Shown in pieces: positions 1 through 8,387 of a DNA stretch of 64,000 bases. Position 1 is the first letter of the stretch. Each line of letters starts with the position of its first letter. The notes beneath the pieces are model-generated. The model saw nothing but the letters and a program-made list of their open reading frames with translations. It was not told where the DNA came from and ran no database searches. Source of the DNA: an uncultured Lachnospiraceae bacterium. Its GTDB lineage: Bacteria; Bacillota; Clostridia; Lachnospirales; Lachnospiraceae. The stretch is taken from NCBI GenBank assembly GCA_910577015.1, contig CAJTKU010000002.1, positions 325,392 to 389,391 of the forward strand. Direction: 5' to 3'. Made by a program: the position numbers and the translations under genes.

Positions 1-414
1 CCCACTATTGTCACACAGCTTTTGGCCGGAAAAGAAGAAATCAAGTTAGGGGCGCTTACGCCCACCAGGGATTTCAATTATGTAAAGGATACCGCAAACG
101 GATTTATTGAAATTTATAAGTCGGAAAAAACCATCGGGGAGGAAATCAATATTGCGACGCAGCAGGAGATTTCCATCGGACAGCTTGCAAAAGAGTTAAT
201 CCGCCAGATAAATCCGGCTGCAAAGATTGTCTGTGACGAACAGCGCCTGCGCCCCAAGAACAGTGAAGTAAACCGGCTGCTTGGGTGCAATAAGAAGATA
301 AAAGAGCTGACAGCCTGGGAGCCGCAGTTTACTTTTGAACAGGGACTGGCGGAAACAATTGCATTCTTAAGACAGAATCTGGATAAATACAAGGTTGAAC
401 TGTATAATTTGTAG
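1..414 (+). CDS. legB: NAD-dependent 4,6-dehydratase LegB, 3' end only
   Basis: The reading frame is open from the first base, so the gene begins upstream of the window and only about the last 137 codons are present. The fragment contains TPTRDFNYVKDTANGF, then a stretch around INIATQQEISIGQLA, RLRPKNSEVNRLLG and AWEPQFTFEQGL, which is the C-terminal part of extended SDR sugar-nucleotide dehydratases. The closest pattern I know is LegB, the GDP/UDP-GlcNAc 4,6-dehydratase that opens legionaminic acid synthesis. The following leg/ptm-type genes support this. The catalytic YxxxK and the Rossmann motif lie outside the window, so activity cannot be judged. A general NDP-sugar epimerase is the alternative. 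Confidence 0.8.
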   Translation, partial: PTIVTQLLAGKEEIKLGALTPTRDFNYVKDTANGFIEIYKSEKTIGEEINIATQQEISIGQLAKELIRQINPAAKIVCDEQRLRPKNSEVNRLLGCNKKIKELTAWEPQFTFEQGLAETIAFLRQNLDKYKVELYNL

Positions 415-426
415 ATGAGGGAAAAC

Positions 427-1485
427 ATGACGTTGAAAGACTATATTGTCTCGGAAGAGATGTCCCTGGTGGAAACCATGAAGGTGATTGATAATAATGC
501 GTCCGGCAATGCATTTTTATGCAGGGATGGAGTATTGCTTGCGGCCGTATCGGACGGTGATATCCGCAGGAGCCTGATGAACGGCGTGGATATCAATTCG
601 CCTGTCCGGGAAATTGCCAATTATCATCCTGTCTATTTATACCGGAAAGACAGCCGTAAAGCGGAAGAACTGATGCGGGAGAAAATGATTACGGCATTGC
701 CGATAGTGGATGAGCAAAAAAAAATAACGGATATTAAGTTTCTGCTGAAAAAAATGCCTCTGCAGAATAAAAGTTTACAAACGCCGGTTGTTATTATGGC
801 GGGCGGGAAAGGCACCCGCCTGAAACCATATACGGATATTCTGCCGAAGCCGCTCATACCGATTGGGGACAAGACGATAACGGAGCATATAATCAGTCAT
901 TTCAGCAAATTTGGCTGTCATGATTTTTATATGATAGTAAATTACAAGAAAAATTTTATTAAGGCATATTTTATGGATTCCACGAAGCAGGAGGCGCAGA
1001 AGGAACTGCCCAGGCTTCATTTTGTGGAAGAAGAACGGTATATGGGGACCGGAGGGGGAATTGCGCTGGTAAAAGAAGAGGTTCGGGAAACCTTTTTCCT
1101 CAGCAACTGCGACATTATAGTGAATGCGGATTATGAGGAAATATTGCGAACGCACAGGGAACGCCAAAATCTTATCACCATTGTCTGCGCCAGGAAAAGA
1201 GTAGTCATCCCATACGGAACGGTTGATATAGAAGAAGACGGAAGCGTAATTAAATTTAAAGAAAAACCAAGTTTTGAATTTTATACAAATACGGGATTTT
1301 ATGTGATTGAACCGGCATTTTTGGACAAGATACCAAAAAACAGCCGCGTTGACATTACAGACATTATCGAAGGCTGCATCAGGGATGGCGAGAAGGTTGG
1401 AACATACCTGATAAATGAAGAGGACTGGATGGATATGGGACAGCTGGAGGAATTGGAAAAGATGAAAGAAAGAATGGGGCTGTAA
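427..1485 (+). CDS. ptmE: CBS-domain sugar-1-phosphate nucleotidyltransferase, PtmE type
   Basis: Residues about 1-120 look like a pair of CBS domains (MTLKDYIVSEEMS; ALPIVDEQKK). Residues about 125-350 are a nucleotidyltransferase with the signature MAGGKGTRLKPYTDILPKPL and a metal site near LSNCDIIVNADY. This fusion is the arrangement of Campylobacter PtmE, which activates GlcN-1-P or GlcNAc-1-P with GTP for the GDP-linked legionaminic route. The ATG at 427 is preferred over the one at 415: GAGGG lies just upstream, and the protein then begins MTLKDYI as in PtmE. It follows legB within 15 bp, so it is co-transcribed. The GDP preference is inferred from the family, not seen. Confidence 0.82.
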   Translation: MTLKDYIVSEEMSLVETMKVIDNNASGNAFLCRDGVLLAAVSDGDIRRSLMNGVDINSPVREIANYHPVYLYRKDSRKAEELMREKMITALPIVDEQKKITDIKFLLKKMPLQNKSLQTPVVIMAGGKGTRLKPYTDILPKPLIPIGDKTITEHIISHFSKFGCHDFYMIVNYKKNFIKAYFMDSTKQEAQKELPRLHFVEEERYMGTGGGIALVKEEVRETFFLSNCDIIVNADYEEILRTHRERQNLITIVCARKRVVIPYGTVDIEEDGSVIKFKEKPSFEFYTNTGFYVIEPAFLDKIPKNSRVDITDIIEGCIRDGEKVGTYLINEEDWMDMGQLEELEKMKERMGL

Positions 1486-1490
1486 AGGGT

Positions 1491-2129
1491 ATGGATAAAA
1501 TCGTCTTATTAGGGTGCGGCGGCCATGCAAAAAGCGTAGCGGATGCCATATTGCGGGGAAGCGGCTATGAGATTGCCGGATTTGTCAAACATGCAGGCGA
1601 GGAAGATTTTGCATACAGGGGAATCGGGGTGATTGGCGTTGACGACGACCTGCAGGCGCTCTATGATGACGGAATACATCACGCCTGTATCTGTATCGGG
1701 TATCTTGGACATGGAAACACCAGAAACAGATTATATGAACGATTAAAAAACATAGGATTTATCCTTCCGGTTATCGCAGACCCCTCAGCGGTGCAGGCAG
1801 GGGATGTAAAAATCGGGGAAGGCACGTTTATAGGGAAAGGCGTTATTATCAATGCCAATGTCCAAATCGGTAAAATGGCAATCATCAATACGGCGGCAGT
1901 TGTGGAACATGACTGCGTAATCGGTGATTATACCCATATTGCGGCAGCAGGCGTGGTATGCGGCAATGTCTCGATTGGTTCCAATGCTTTTTTGGGGGCA
2001 AATGCAACTATTTTGCAGGGGTTGAAGATAGGAGACAATGTACTTGTGGGAGCAGGCGCAGTTGTGGTGAGGGATGTCCGGGAAACATGCACGGTGGTGG
2101 GAGTACCCGGAAAAAAAATAAAATCTTAG
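1491..2129 (+). CDS. Sugar O/N-acetyltransferase, NeuD/LegH family
   Basis: A 212-residue protein. It has an N-terminal nucleotide-binding-like segment (VLLGCGGHAKSVAD) and a C-terminal left-handed beta-helix of hexapeptide repeats (IGEGTFIGKG, VQIGKMAII, VIGDYTHIAAAG, IGSNAFLGANA), ending in the usual VGVPGKKIK tail. His in VVEHDCVIGDYTHI is the expected catalytic base of this acetyl-CoA-dependent family (PglD/NeuD/LegH). In the legionaminic pathway LegH acetylates the 4-amino group of the 4-amino sugar nucleotide. It may do so here, or it could O-acetylate the finished nonulosonate as NeuD does. It starts 5 bp after the previous gene. Confidence 0.85.
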   Translation: MDKIVLLGCGGHAKSVADAILRGSGYEIAGFVKHAGEEDFAYRGIGVIGVDDDLQALYDDGIHHACICIGYLGHGNTRNRLYERLKNIGFILPVIADPSAVQAGDVKIGEGTFIGKGVIINANVQIGKMAIINTAAVVEHDCVIGDYTHIAAAGVVCGNVSIGSNAFLGANATILQGLKIGDNVLVGAGAVVVRDVRETCTVVGVPGKKIKS

Positions 2130-2142
2130 GGATGAGAAGTTT

Positions 2143-3141
2143 ATGAAAAATATTTTCATTATCGCGGAAGCGGGTGTAAACCACAACGGAAATATTGACA
2201 TTGCCAAAAAACTGGTGGATGAGGCTGCCCTGGCAGGGGCAGATGCCGTAAAATTCCAGACTTTCCGGGCAGAAAAGCTTGTATGCAAAAGCGTTTGTAA
2301 AGCGGCGTACCAGATGGAAACGACGGATAAAGATGAGTCCCAGCTTGAAATGTTGAAAAAGTTAGAGCTGACGCCCGGGATGCATGAAGAATTGATGGAA
2401 TATTGCAGGCAAAAGGGGATTTTGTTTTTATCCACGCCGTTTGATACGGACAGCCTGCATTATCTTGTGGCACAGGGGATGGACATCATTAAACTGTCTT
2501 CCGGGGAGATAACCAATTTTCCTTTTTTGAGAGAAGTCGGCAAAATGAAAAAACAAGTCATTCTTTCATCGGGCATGAGTACCCTGGATGAGGTAGAAAG
2601 AGCCGTACAGGTGCTGAAAGAGAATGGCAGCCGCACGGTTACGGTCCTTCACTGTAATACGGAATATCCGACTCCCTTTGAGGATGTAAACTTAAGGGCA
2701 ATGGCGGCAATACGGGAGAAACTGGGGCTCGCGGTAGGGTACTCGGACCATACAAACGGAATAGAAGTTGCTGTTGCCGCCGCCGCGTTGGGGGCGGAAG
2801 TAATTGAAAAGCACTTTACTTTAGATAAGAATATGGAAGGCCCCGACCATAAGGCAAGCCTGGAACCGGATGAACTGAAGAGTATGGTCAGGTCGGTCAG
2901 GAATATAGAAAGGGCGCTGGGCAGCGGAAAGAAAGAACCTTCCAAATCGGAAAAAGCCAATATCGACATCGTGAGAAAAAGCATTGTCGCGAAATGTGAC
3001 ATTAAAGCAGGCGAACTCTTTTCGGAGGATAATCTTACAACCAAAAGACCGGGAAGCGGCATCTCCCCCATGCAGTGGGAGCAGGTAATCGGCAAGAAGG
3101 CAAAGAGAAAATTTAGTGAAGATGAGTTGATAGAATTATGA
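2143..3141 (+). CDS. legI: N,N'-diacetyllegionaminate/sialic acid synthase (NeuB family)
   Basis: A 332-residue enzyme of the NeuB family, which condenses phosphoenolpyruvate with a 2,4-diamino- or 2-amino-6-carbon sugar to give a nine-carbon nonulosonic acid. Visible family motifs are IAEAGVNHNGN near the N-terminus, DAVKFQTF, LFLSTPFD, LHCNTEYPTP, VGYSDHTNG and EKHFTLDKNMEGPDH. The last about 60 residues form the antifreeze-like SAF domain (RKSIVAKCDIKAGE, TKRPGSGISP). The gene ends inside the start of the next one (4-bp overlap), so the two are translationally coupled. The LegI assignment rather than NeuB or PseI comes from the surrounding leg-type genes. Confidence 0.9.
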   Translation: MKNIFIIAEAGVNHNGNIDIAKKLVDEAALAGADAVKFQTFRAEKLVCKSVCKAAYQMETTDKDESQLEMLKKLELTPGMHEELMEYCRQKGILFLSTPFDTDSLHYLVAQGMDIIKLSSGEITNFPFLREVGKMKKQVILSSGMSTLDEVERAVQVLKENGSRTVTVLHCNTEYPTPFEDVNLRAMAAIREKLGLAVGYSDHTNGIEVAVAAAALGAEVIEKHFTLDKNMEGPDHKASLEPDELKSMVRSVRNIERALGSGKKEPSKSEKANIDIVRKSIVAKCDIKAGELFSEDNLTTKRPGSGISPMQWEQVIGKKAKRKFSEDELIEL

Positions 3142-4295
3142 AAAAAGTATGTATTGTAACAGGAACCCGGGCGGAATACGGACTGCTTAAGCCTGTAATC
3201 GACAAAGTAAATAAGTCAGATGAACTGGAATTGCAGCTGGTGGTTACCGGAATGCACCTTTCCCCGGAGTTCGGGCTGACCTACAAAGAAATTGAAGGGG
3301 ACGGTTATCCCATTACAGATAAAGTGGAAATGCTTTTAAGCTCCGACACATCCGTAGGAGCCACGAAATCCATGGGTCTGGCGTTGATGGGATTTGCGGA
3401 TTATTTTGACAGGCAGAAACCGGATATTACCGTAATACTGGGAGACCGCTATGAAATGCTGGCGGCGGCGTCAGCCTCGATGCTGGCAAAGATTCCGATT
3501 GCACATATCCATGGCGGCGAACTGACGGAAGGTGCGGTGGATGATGCAATAAGGCATTCCATAACAAAGATGAGCCATCTGCATTTTGCGGCAACAGAGG
3601 AGTATAAAAACCGCATTATCCGGTTGGGAGAACAGCCGAAGACGGTTTATAACGTTGGGGCATTGGGAGTGGAGAATGCAAAATCCGCAAAGTTATTGGA
3701 AAGGGAAGAACTGGAAGGACTGCTTGATTTTTCATTTCATGAGCCGGTCATCATGGTTACGTATCATCCCGTAACCCTGGAAAAACAGACTCCCAAGGAG
3801 CAGTTTCAGGATATTCTGGATGTACTTGACAAACATAGGGAGATTTCCGTGATTTTTACAAAGGCAAACGCGGATGCAGGCGGCCGTGCCATCAATCAAA
3901 TGATAGACGGTTATGTGGAGAAAAACAAGGACAGGTGCAGGGGCTATGTTTCCCTGGGACAGGTAAAATATTTGAGCGCATTGCAGTTTTGCGGGGCAGT
4001 GGTCGGCAATTCTTCCAGCGGCATTATTGAGGTTCCTTCCTTCCATATTCCGACCGTCAATATAGGGGACAGGCAAAAAGGAAGGGTGCGCGCCGGGTCC
4101 GTGATAGACTGCGGCAATGATGCCGGGCAGATAGAGGCCGCCCTGCTAAAGGGATTGTCCCCGGAATTTAAAAATAAAATTGCAGGCTCGGAAAATCCCT
4201 ATGAAGGGAAAGAAACCTCAGCTGAAATAGTGGAGATAATCACCGGGGCGTTGAGGGAAGGCATTGATATGAAAAAGGGATTTTATGACAGATAG
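3138..4295 (+). CDS. legG: Hydrolysing UDP-sugar 2-epimerase, NeuC/LegG family
   Basis: A 385-residue enzyme with the signatures of hydrolysing NDP-GlcNAc 2-epimerases: GTRAEYGLLKPV at the N-terminus, LGDRYEMLAAA, HIHGGELTEGAVDDAIRH and, near the C-terminus, VGNSSSGIIEVPSF followed by NIGDRQKGR. The family releases the nucleotide and inverts C2, giving ManNAc (NeuC) or 2,4-diacetamido-2,4,6-trideoxymannose (LegG) as the substrate of the synthase encoded just upstream. The ATG overlaps the end of legI by 4 bp. In this operon the LegG substrate is more likely, but sequence reading cannot separate the two activities. Confidence 0.88.
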   Translation: MKKVCIVTGTRAEYGLLKPVIDKVNKSDELELQLVVTGMHLSPEFGLTYKEIEGDGYPITDKVEMLLSSDTSVGATKSMGLALMGFADYFDRQKPDITVILGDRYEMLAAASASMLAKIPIAHIHGGELTEGAVDDAIRHSITKMSHLHFAATEEYKNRIIRLGEQPKTVYNVGALGVENAKSAKLLEREELEGLLDFSFHEPVIMVTYHPVTLEKQTPKEQFQDILDVLDKHREISVIFTKANADAGGRAINQMIDGYVEKNKDRCRGYVSLGQVKYLSALQFCGAVVGNSSSGIIEVPSFHIPTVNIGDRQKGRVRAGSVIDCGNDAGQIEAALLKGLSPEFKNKIAGSENPYEGKETSAEIVEIITGALREGIDMKKGFYDR

Positions 4296-4306
4296 GAGAA
4301 GAAGGT

Positions 4307-5302
4307 ATGACAGTCTTGGTAATTGGCCTTGGTTCAATGGGAAGAAGGCGCATAAGGCTATTGCAGAAATATGATTCCGGGATGAACGTGATAGGAGTTG
4401 ACAAACAGGAAGAGCGCTGTGAAAAAGCGCAGAGTGAATACGGAATCAGGACCTTTACAGACATTGAAGAGGCATATACCCGCGAGGGGAAAATAGACTG
4501 CGCGTTTATTTCCACATCGCCGCTGTCCCATGCGGCATTGATTCATCTGTGTCTTGAAAAAGGGATGCATGTATTTACAGAATTAAATCTTGTGGATATA
4601 ATGTATGATGAGAATATGAGGCTGGCTGAGGAAAAGGAGCGGGTCCTGTTTTTGTCCTCTACTTTTTTGTATCGGAAAGAAATGATATATATGCATGAGG
4701 AAGTCAGGAAATGTAAAAGTAAAATAAACTATATATACCATGCAGGACAATATTTACCGGACTGGCATCCGTGGGAAAATTACAAGAACTTTTTTGTGGG
4801 TGATAAAGAGACTAACGGGTGCAGGGAGTTTATGGCGATAGAGTTTCCGTGGCTGACGGATGTTTTCGGCAGGGTGGAGTCGATGAAAGTCGTGGGCGGC
4901 AATATCAGCAGTCTCGAGGTGGATTATCCTGATAACTATATTATCCTTTTGGAACATGAAGGCGGCAGCAAAGGAGCCATTGCCATAGACATTGTGTCAA
5001 GAAAGGCTTCCAGGAATCTGGAAGTGTTCGGGGAAGATATCTATCTTACATGGAACGGGACGCCCGACGGATTATACAGATATGACTATGAACAGAAAAA
5101 GGACGTCCCGGTCAGGCTGTACGATACCGTGGACCAACGCAGTGATTATTCCGCAACAATCATAGAAGACGCTTATTACAGTGAAATCTGTAACTTCTTT
5201 CAGGTTATCAGAAAAGAGGACAAGCCGAAGTATTCTTTTGCACAGGACAGGGAAATATTAAAATTAATTGATAAAGTGGAAACAGATGGAGGAAAGTTAT
5301 GA
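4307..5302 (+). CDS. Gfo/Idh/MocA-family oxidoreductase, paralogue 1
   Basis: A 331-residue protein with an N-terminal Rossmann fold (VLVIGLGSMGRRRIRLL), STSPLSHAALI, and a C-terminal alpha/beta domain carrying GQYLPDWHPWE. It is a clear paralogue of the product encoded at 7383-8387, sharing GLGSMG-R-RIR and the GQYLPDWHPWE motif. The family reduces or oxidises sugar hydroxyls with NAD(P). In this operon it may oxidise a carbon of a nonulosonate or its precursor to a ketone for the aminotransferase encoded next, with which it overlaps by 4 bp. The usual family Lys in an EKP-type motif is not obvious here; the matching region reads ELNLVD. The substrate is unknown. Confidence 0.8.
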   Translation: MTVLVIGLGSMGRRRIRLLQKYDSGMNVIGVDKQEERCEKAQSEYGIRTFTDIEEAYTREGKIDCAFISTSPLSHAALIHLCLEKGMHVFTELNLVDIMYDENMRLAEEKERVLFLSSTFLYRKEMIYMHEEVRKCKSKINYIYHAGQYLPDWHPWENYKNFFVGDKETNGCREFMAIEFPWLTDVFGRVESMKVVGGNISSLEVDYPDNYIILLEHEGGSKGAIAIDIVSRKASRNLEVFGEDIYLTWNGTPDGLYRYDYEQKKDVPVRLYDTVDQRSDYSATIIEDAYYSEICNFFQVIRKEDKPKYSFAQDREILKLIDKVETDGGKL

Positions 5303-6600
5303 GTAAGAATGAAGAGTATGGAAAAAAAGCGCATTTGTATATTCCGGCAGGAGCGCATACGTATAGCAGGACGGATGAAGTGTTTCCGGGAAATGCCCCC
5401 AGGGTAATGGAGAGAAGCAAAGGGGTTTATACATGGGATGTGGACGGGAACAAATATATTGACTATGCCATGGCATGTCGTTCCGTCACCATCGGATATG
5501 ATTATGACAGGATTTCCAATGCCGCCATAGCGCAGATACATAACGGCAATACTGCGTCCAAGGCATCAAAGATTGAAGTGGAGGCGGCAGAAACATTGTG
5601 TGGTTTAATCCCGTGGGTAGACATGGTAAAGTTTGCCAAAAACGGTTCTACGGTAACGTCTGCAGCGACAAAGCTGGCAAGGGCGTATACAGGGAGAAAG
5701 TACATTGCAAGGTGCAGGGAACACTCTTTCTTTTCCTATGACGACTGGTTCATCGGCGACACGGTCATGAATGCAGGGATTCCGGAGGAAATACAATCCC
5801 TGACTTTGCAGTTTAGTTTTAACGACATAGAATCAGTAAAAAATTTATTTGAGCAGTATAAGGGTGAAATAGCGGCGCTCATTATGGAGCCCTGCGACTC
5901 GGAGGAACCTGAAGGTAATTTCCTTCAAGAGGTAAGAAAGCTGTGTACGGAATATGGGGTAGTGTATATTCTGGACGAAATGATAACCGGGTTCAGATGG
6001 GATTTGCAGGGAGCGTGCAAATATTACGGTGTGGAACCGGATTTGGTGACATACGGAAAAGGCATGGCCAACGGATTTTCCGTGGCGGCCCTGGGCGGTA
6101 AAAAGGAGATTATGGATATGGGGGGACTGACCCCCGGAAAAGAGAGGGTTTTCCTGATTTCCACTACGCATGGGGCGGAAATGAGCGGGCTGGGCGCCTT
6201 TGTGGAAACAATGAAGGTGTATCAGGAATTGCAGGTGACAGAGCATATCTGGGATATGGGCAAAAAGCTGGTTAAGGGATTGCAGGATATTGCCGGGGAA
6301 GCTTCCCTGCAGGATTATTTTTATATCCAGGGAGCGGAGTGTTCTCCTAATTTTGTGGTCTGCGGAAAAGACGGACAGCCTTCTTTTGAATACAGGACTG
6401 TTTTCTGTCAGGAAATGATTAAATCAGGTATTCTAATGCCGTATATAGCCGTTGCGTATGAGCACACGGAAAAGGAAATAGAAATTACGCTGGATGCCGC
6501 GAGAAAAGCGATGAAGGCGTATGGAGACGCATTGAACGGAGATGTGAGCCGGTTTATTGAGGGCAATGTCATCAAGCCGGTGTTCAGAAAGTACAATTAA
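5299..6600 (+). CDS. PLP-dependent class III aminotransferase, glutamate-1-semialdehyde type
   Basis: A 433-residue fold-type I PLP enzyme. KNGSTVTSAATKLARAYTGR contacts the cofactor phosphate, ILDEMITGFRW supplies the Asp that pairs with the pyridine nitrogen, and TYGKGMANGF carries the Schiff-base Lys. It resembles HemL-type glutamate-1-semialdehyde aminomutases, but no haem genes are near. It lies between nonulosonate genes and is translationally coupled to a sugar oxidoreductase. Similar enzymes are often misnamed HemL in sialic or legionaminic clusters. I infer that it aminates an oxidised sugar or nonulosonate, adding an amino group beyond the usual 5,7 pair. The substrate is not established. 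Confidence 0.82.
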   Translation: MSKNEEYGKKAHLYIPAGAHTYSRTDEVFPGNAPRVMERSKGVYTWDVDGNKYIDYAMACRSVTIGYDYDRISNAAIAQIHNGNTASKASKIEVEAAETLCGLIPWVDMVKFAKNGSTVTSAATKLARAYTGRKYIARCREHSFFSYDDWFIGDTVMNAGIPEEIQSLTLQFSFNDIESVKNLFEQYKGEIAALIMEPCDSEEPEGNFLQEVRKLCTEYGVVYILDEMITGFRWDLQGACKYYGVEPDLVTYGKGMANGFSVAALGGKKEIMDMGGLTPGKERVFLISTTHGAEMSGLGAFVETMKVYQELQVTEHIWDMGKKLVKGLQDIAGEASLQDYFYIQGAECSPNFVVCGKDGQPSFEYRTVFCQEMIKSGILMPYIAVAYEHTEKEIEITLDAARKAMKAYGDALNGDVSRFIEGNVIKPVFRKYN

Positions 6601-6657
6601 TTCGGGATAAGGAGTGTTTCCGTACAAAAAGCCGTGCGGGAAAGGCGTGGAAAAGGT

Positions 6658-7386
6658 ATGTATAAAGGCAGCAAAATTTTGGCGATTGTTACGGCAAGGG
6701 GAGGCTCTAAGGGCCTGCCGGGAAAAAATATTAAAATGCTCAACGGAAAGCCCCTGATTATGTGGACGCTTTCCAGGATTTTAGACAGCAGGCTGGTAGA
6801 TAAGGTATTTGTGTCAACCGACAGCAGGGAGATAGCCGACGTATGCGAGCAGGGCGGAGTGAAGGTGCCCGGTCTTCGGCCGGCATATCTGGCGACGGAC
6901 GGCGCATCGTCCATGGATGTGCTGGAGTACACGATACAGGAGCTGGAAAAAGCCGGAGAGGAATACGACTATATGTTACTTCTGGAGCCGACTTCCCCTC
7001 TCAGGAAAAAGGATGATATCGACAACATGATTAGGCTTGCAGGGGACAATCCGGCGAGGGACGGCGTGATTTCCGTAGGGAAGGTGCATCTGGAGCATCC
7101 TTCCATAATCAAAAAGATTTCATCCGAAGGGTGTATTGTACCTTATGCACCGGCACAGCCCTCCGTCTACCAGAGGCAGCAGCATGACGAAGCCCTGTTT
7201 CCGTATGGGGTCGGTTATCTGATTAAAATATCTGTTTTAAAAGAAAAGCATACAATTTATACGGATAATGTGATACCCTACTATATTGAAAGATGGCAGA
7301 ATTATGAGATAGACGATATTTATGATTTTAAATGTATAGAGGCCATCATGCAGATGGAGAAGGAAATGGAGGAAGACGAAGCATGA
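6658..7386 (+). CDS. legF: CMP-nonulosonate cytidylyltransferase (LegF/NeuA family)
   Basis: A CTP-dependent activator of nonulosonic acids, about 242 residues, so without the extra C-terminal esterase domain seen in some NeuA. Motifs are IVTARGGSKGLPGKNIK for CTP binding, KPLIMWTL, STDSREIAD, LLLEPTSPLR and a final YEIDD. The ATG at 6658 (MYKGSK) is chosen over a GTG at 6634 because GGAAAAGG precedes it at normal spacing and family members start just before the ARGGSK loop. About 57 bp separate it from the upstream stop. It should make the CMP-sugar used by the transferase encoded at 11860. CMP-legionaminate is the likely product by context. Confidence 0.87.
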   Translation: MYKGSKILAIVTARGGSKGLPGKNIKMLNGKPLIMWTLSRILDSRLVDKVFVSTDSREIADVCEQGGVKVPGLRPAYLATDGASSMDVLEYTIQELEKAGEEYDYMLLLEPTSPLRKKDDIDNMIRLAGDNPARDGVISVGKVHLEHPSIIKKISSEGCIVPYAPAQPSVYQRQQHDEALFPYGVGYLIKISVLKEKHTIYTDNVIPYYIERWQNYEIDDIYDFKCIEAIMQMEKEMEEDEA

Positions 7387-8387
7387 AAAAGTATCTGGTA
7401 ATCGGGCTGGGAAGCATGGGAAAAAGGCGAATCAGGTGCCTTATGGCGCTGGGAGTCGACAGCAGGAATATTCTTGGGGTGGACATTAAAGAAGAACGGC
7501 GCGATGAGGCGGAGTCAAAATACGGGATTAAGGCTTTCCGGGAAACAAAGGAAATTGATTTTGACGATATTTGTGCGGTGATAGTTTCCCTGCCGCCGGA
7601 CAAGCATTTTGACGGCGTAAGCGCTGCCATAGAAAACAACAAGCCGGTTTTTGTCGAGGCAAGCGTGGTTCTGGATGATGTTAGGAAAATAAAAGATTAC
7701 AATAATGACAAAGTCTTTATTGCACCCTCGTGCACTTTCATTTTTCATCCCCTTATCAAGGAAATCAAAAAAATCATAACCTCCGGAAAATATGGAAAGG
7801 TCTGCAATTTTTCTTATCACAGCGGACAGTATCTGCCGGACTGGCATCCATGGGAAGATGTGAACGAATTTTATGTGAGCAACCGCGCTACGGGTGGGGC
7901 AAGGGAAATTGTGCCGTACGAGCTGACCTGGATAGTGGATATTCTGGGTTATCCGAGGGAAGCGAAAGGATATTTCAGGAAAACCACTGATTTGGGATGC
8001 GACATTGAGGACAGTTATGTGTGTTCACTTGATTACGGCGATATGATTGGCAGCCTTCTTGTCGATGTGGTAGGAAGAAATGCCCTGCGGAATCTGGTAA
8101 TTAATTTTGAAAATGCACAGCTGCAATGGAGATGCGACAGAAACCGGATGGAAGTATATGATGTGCAGACGGATGACTGGACGCGTATAGAAATGGAAAA
8201 CGTCATACATGAAGAAGGCTACAGCCCCAATATCAATGAAAACATGTATATAGATGAAATAGCAGCTTTTCTTAAAGGGATAGAAAACAGGGAGGAGTAT
8301 CCTAATACCATAGAGAAGGATATCCGTATTCTGGAAATTTTGGAACAAGTTGAGGAATCCGACGGAGGATACGACAGAAAATGCTAA
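7383..8387 (+). CDS. Gfo/Idh/MocA-family oxidoreductase, paralogue 2
   Basis: About 334 residues. The start at 7383 overlaps the legF stop and puts MKKYLVIGLGSMGKRRIR at the N-terminus, where the Rossmann fold belongs. VSLPPDKHFDGV and FVEASVVLDD follow, then YHSGQYLPDWHPWE in the C-terminal domain. It parallels the product of 4307-5302 through its whole length, including the position of DWHPWE and the later SRKA-RNL/GRNALRNL block, so the two arose by duplication. Two such enzymes around one aminotransferase suggest successive oxidation steps, or an oxidation-reduction pair, on one sugar. The exact reaction is not known. Confidence 0.8.
   Translation: MKKYLVIGLGSMGKRRIRCLMALGVDSRNILGVDIKEERRDEAESKYGIKAFRETKEIDFDDICAVIVSLPPDKHFDGVSAAIENNKPVFVEASVVLDDVRKIKDYNNDKVFIAPSCTFIFHPLIKEIKKIITSGKYGKVCNFSYHSGQYLPDWHPWEDVNEFYVSNRATGGAREIVPYELTWIVDILGYPREAKGYFRKTTDLGCDIEDSYVCSLDYGDMIGSLLVDVVGRNALRNLVINFENAQLQWRCDRNRMEVYDVQTDDWTRIEMENVIHEEGYSPNINENMYIDEIAAFLKGIENREEYPNTIEKDIRILEILEQVEESDGGYDRKC

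Noticed and set aside
775..1530. 251-residue open frame on the - strand
   Set aside because: It is antisense to the nucleotidyltransferase gene, and its composition is that of a shadow frame.
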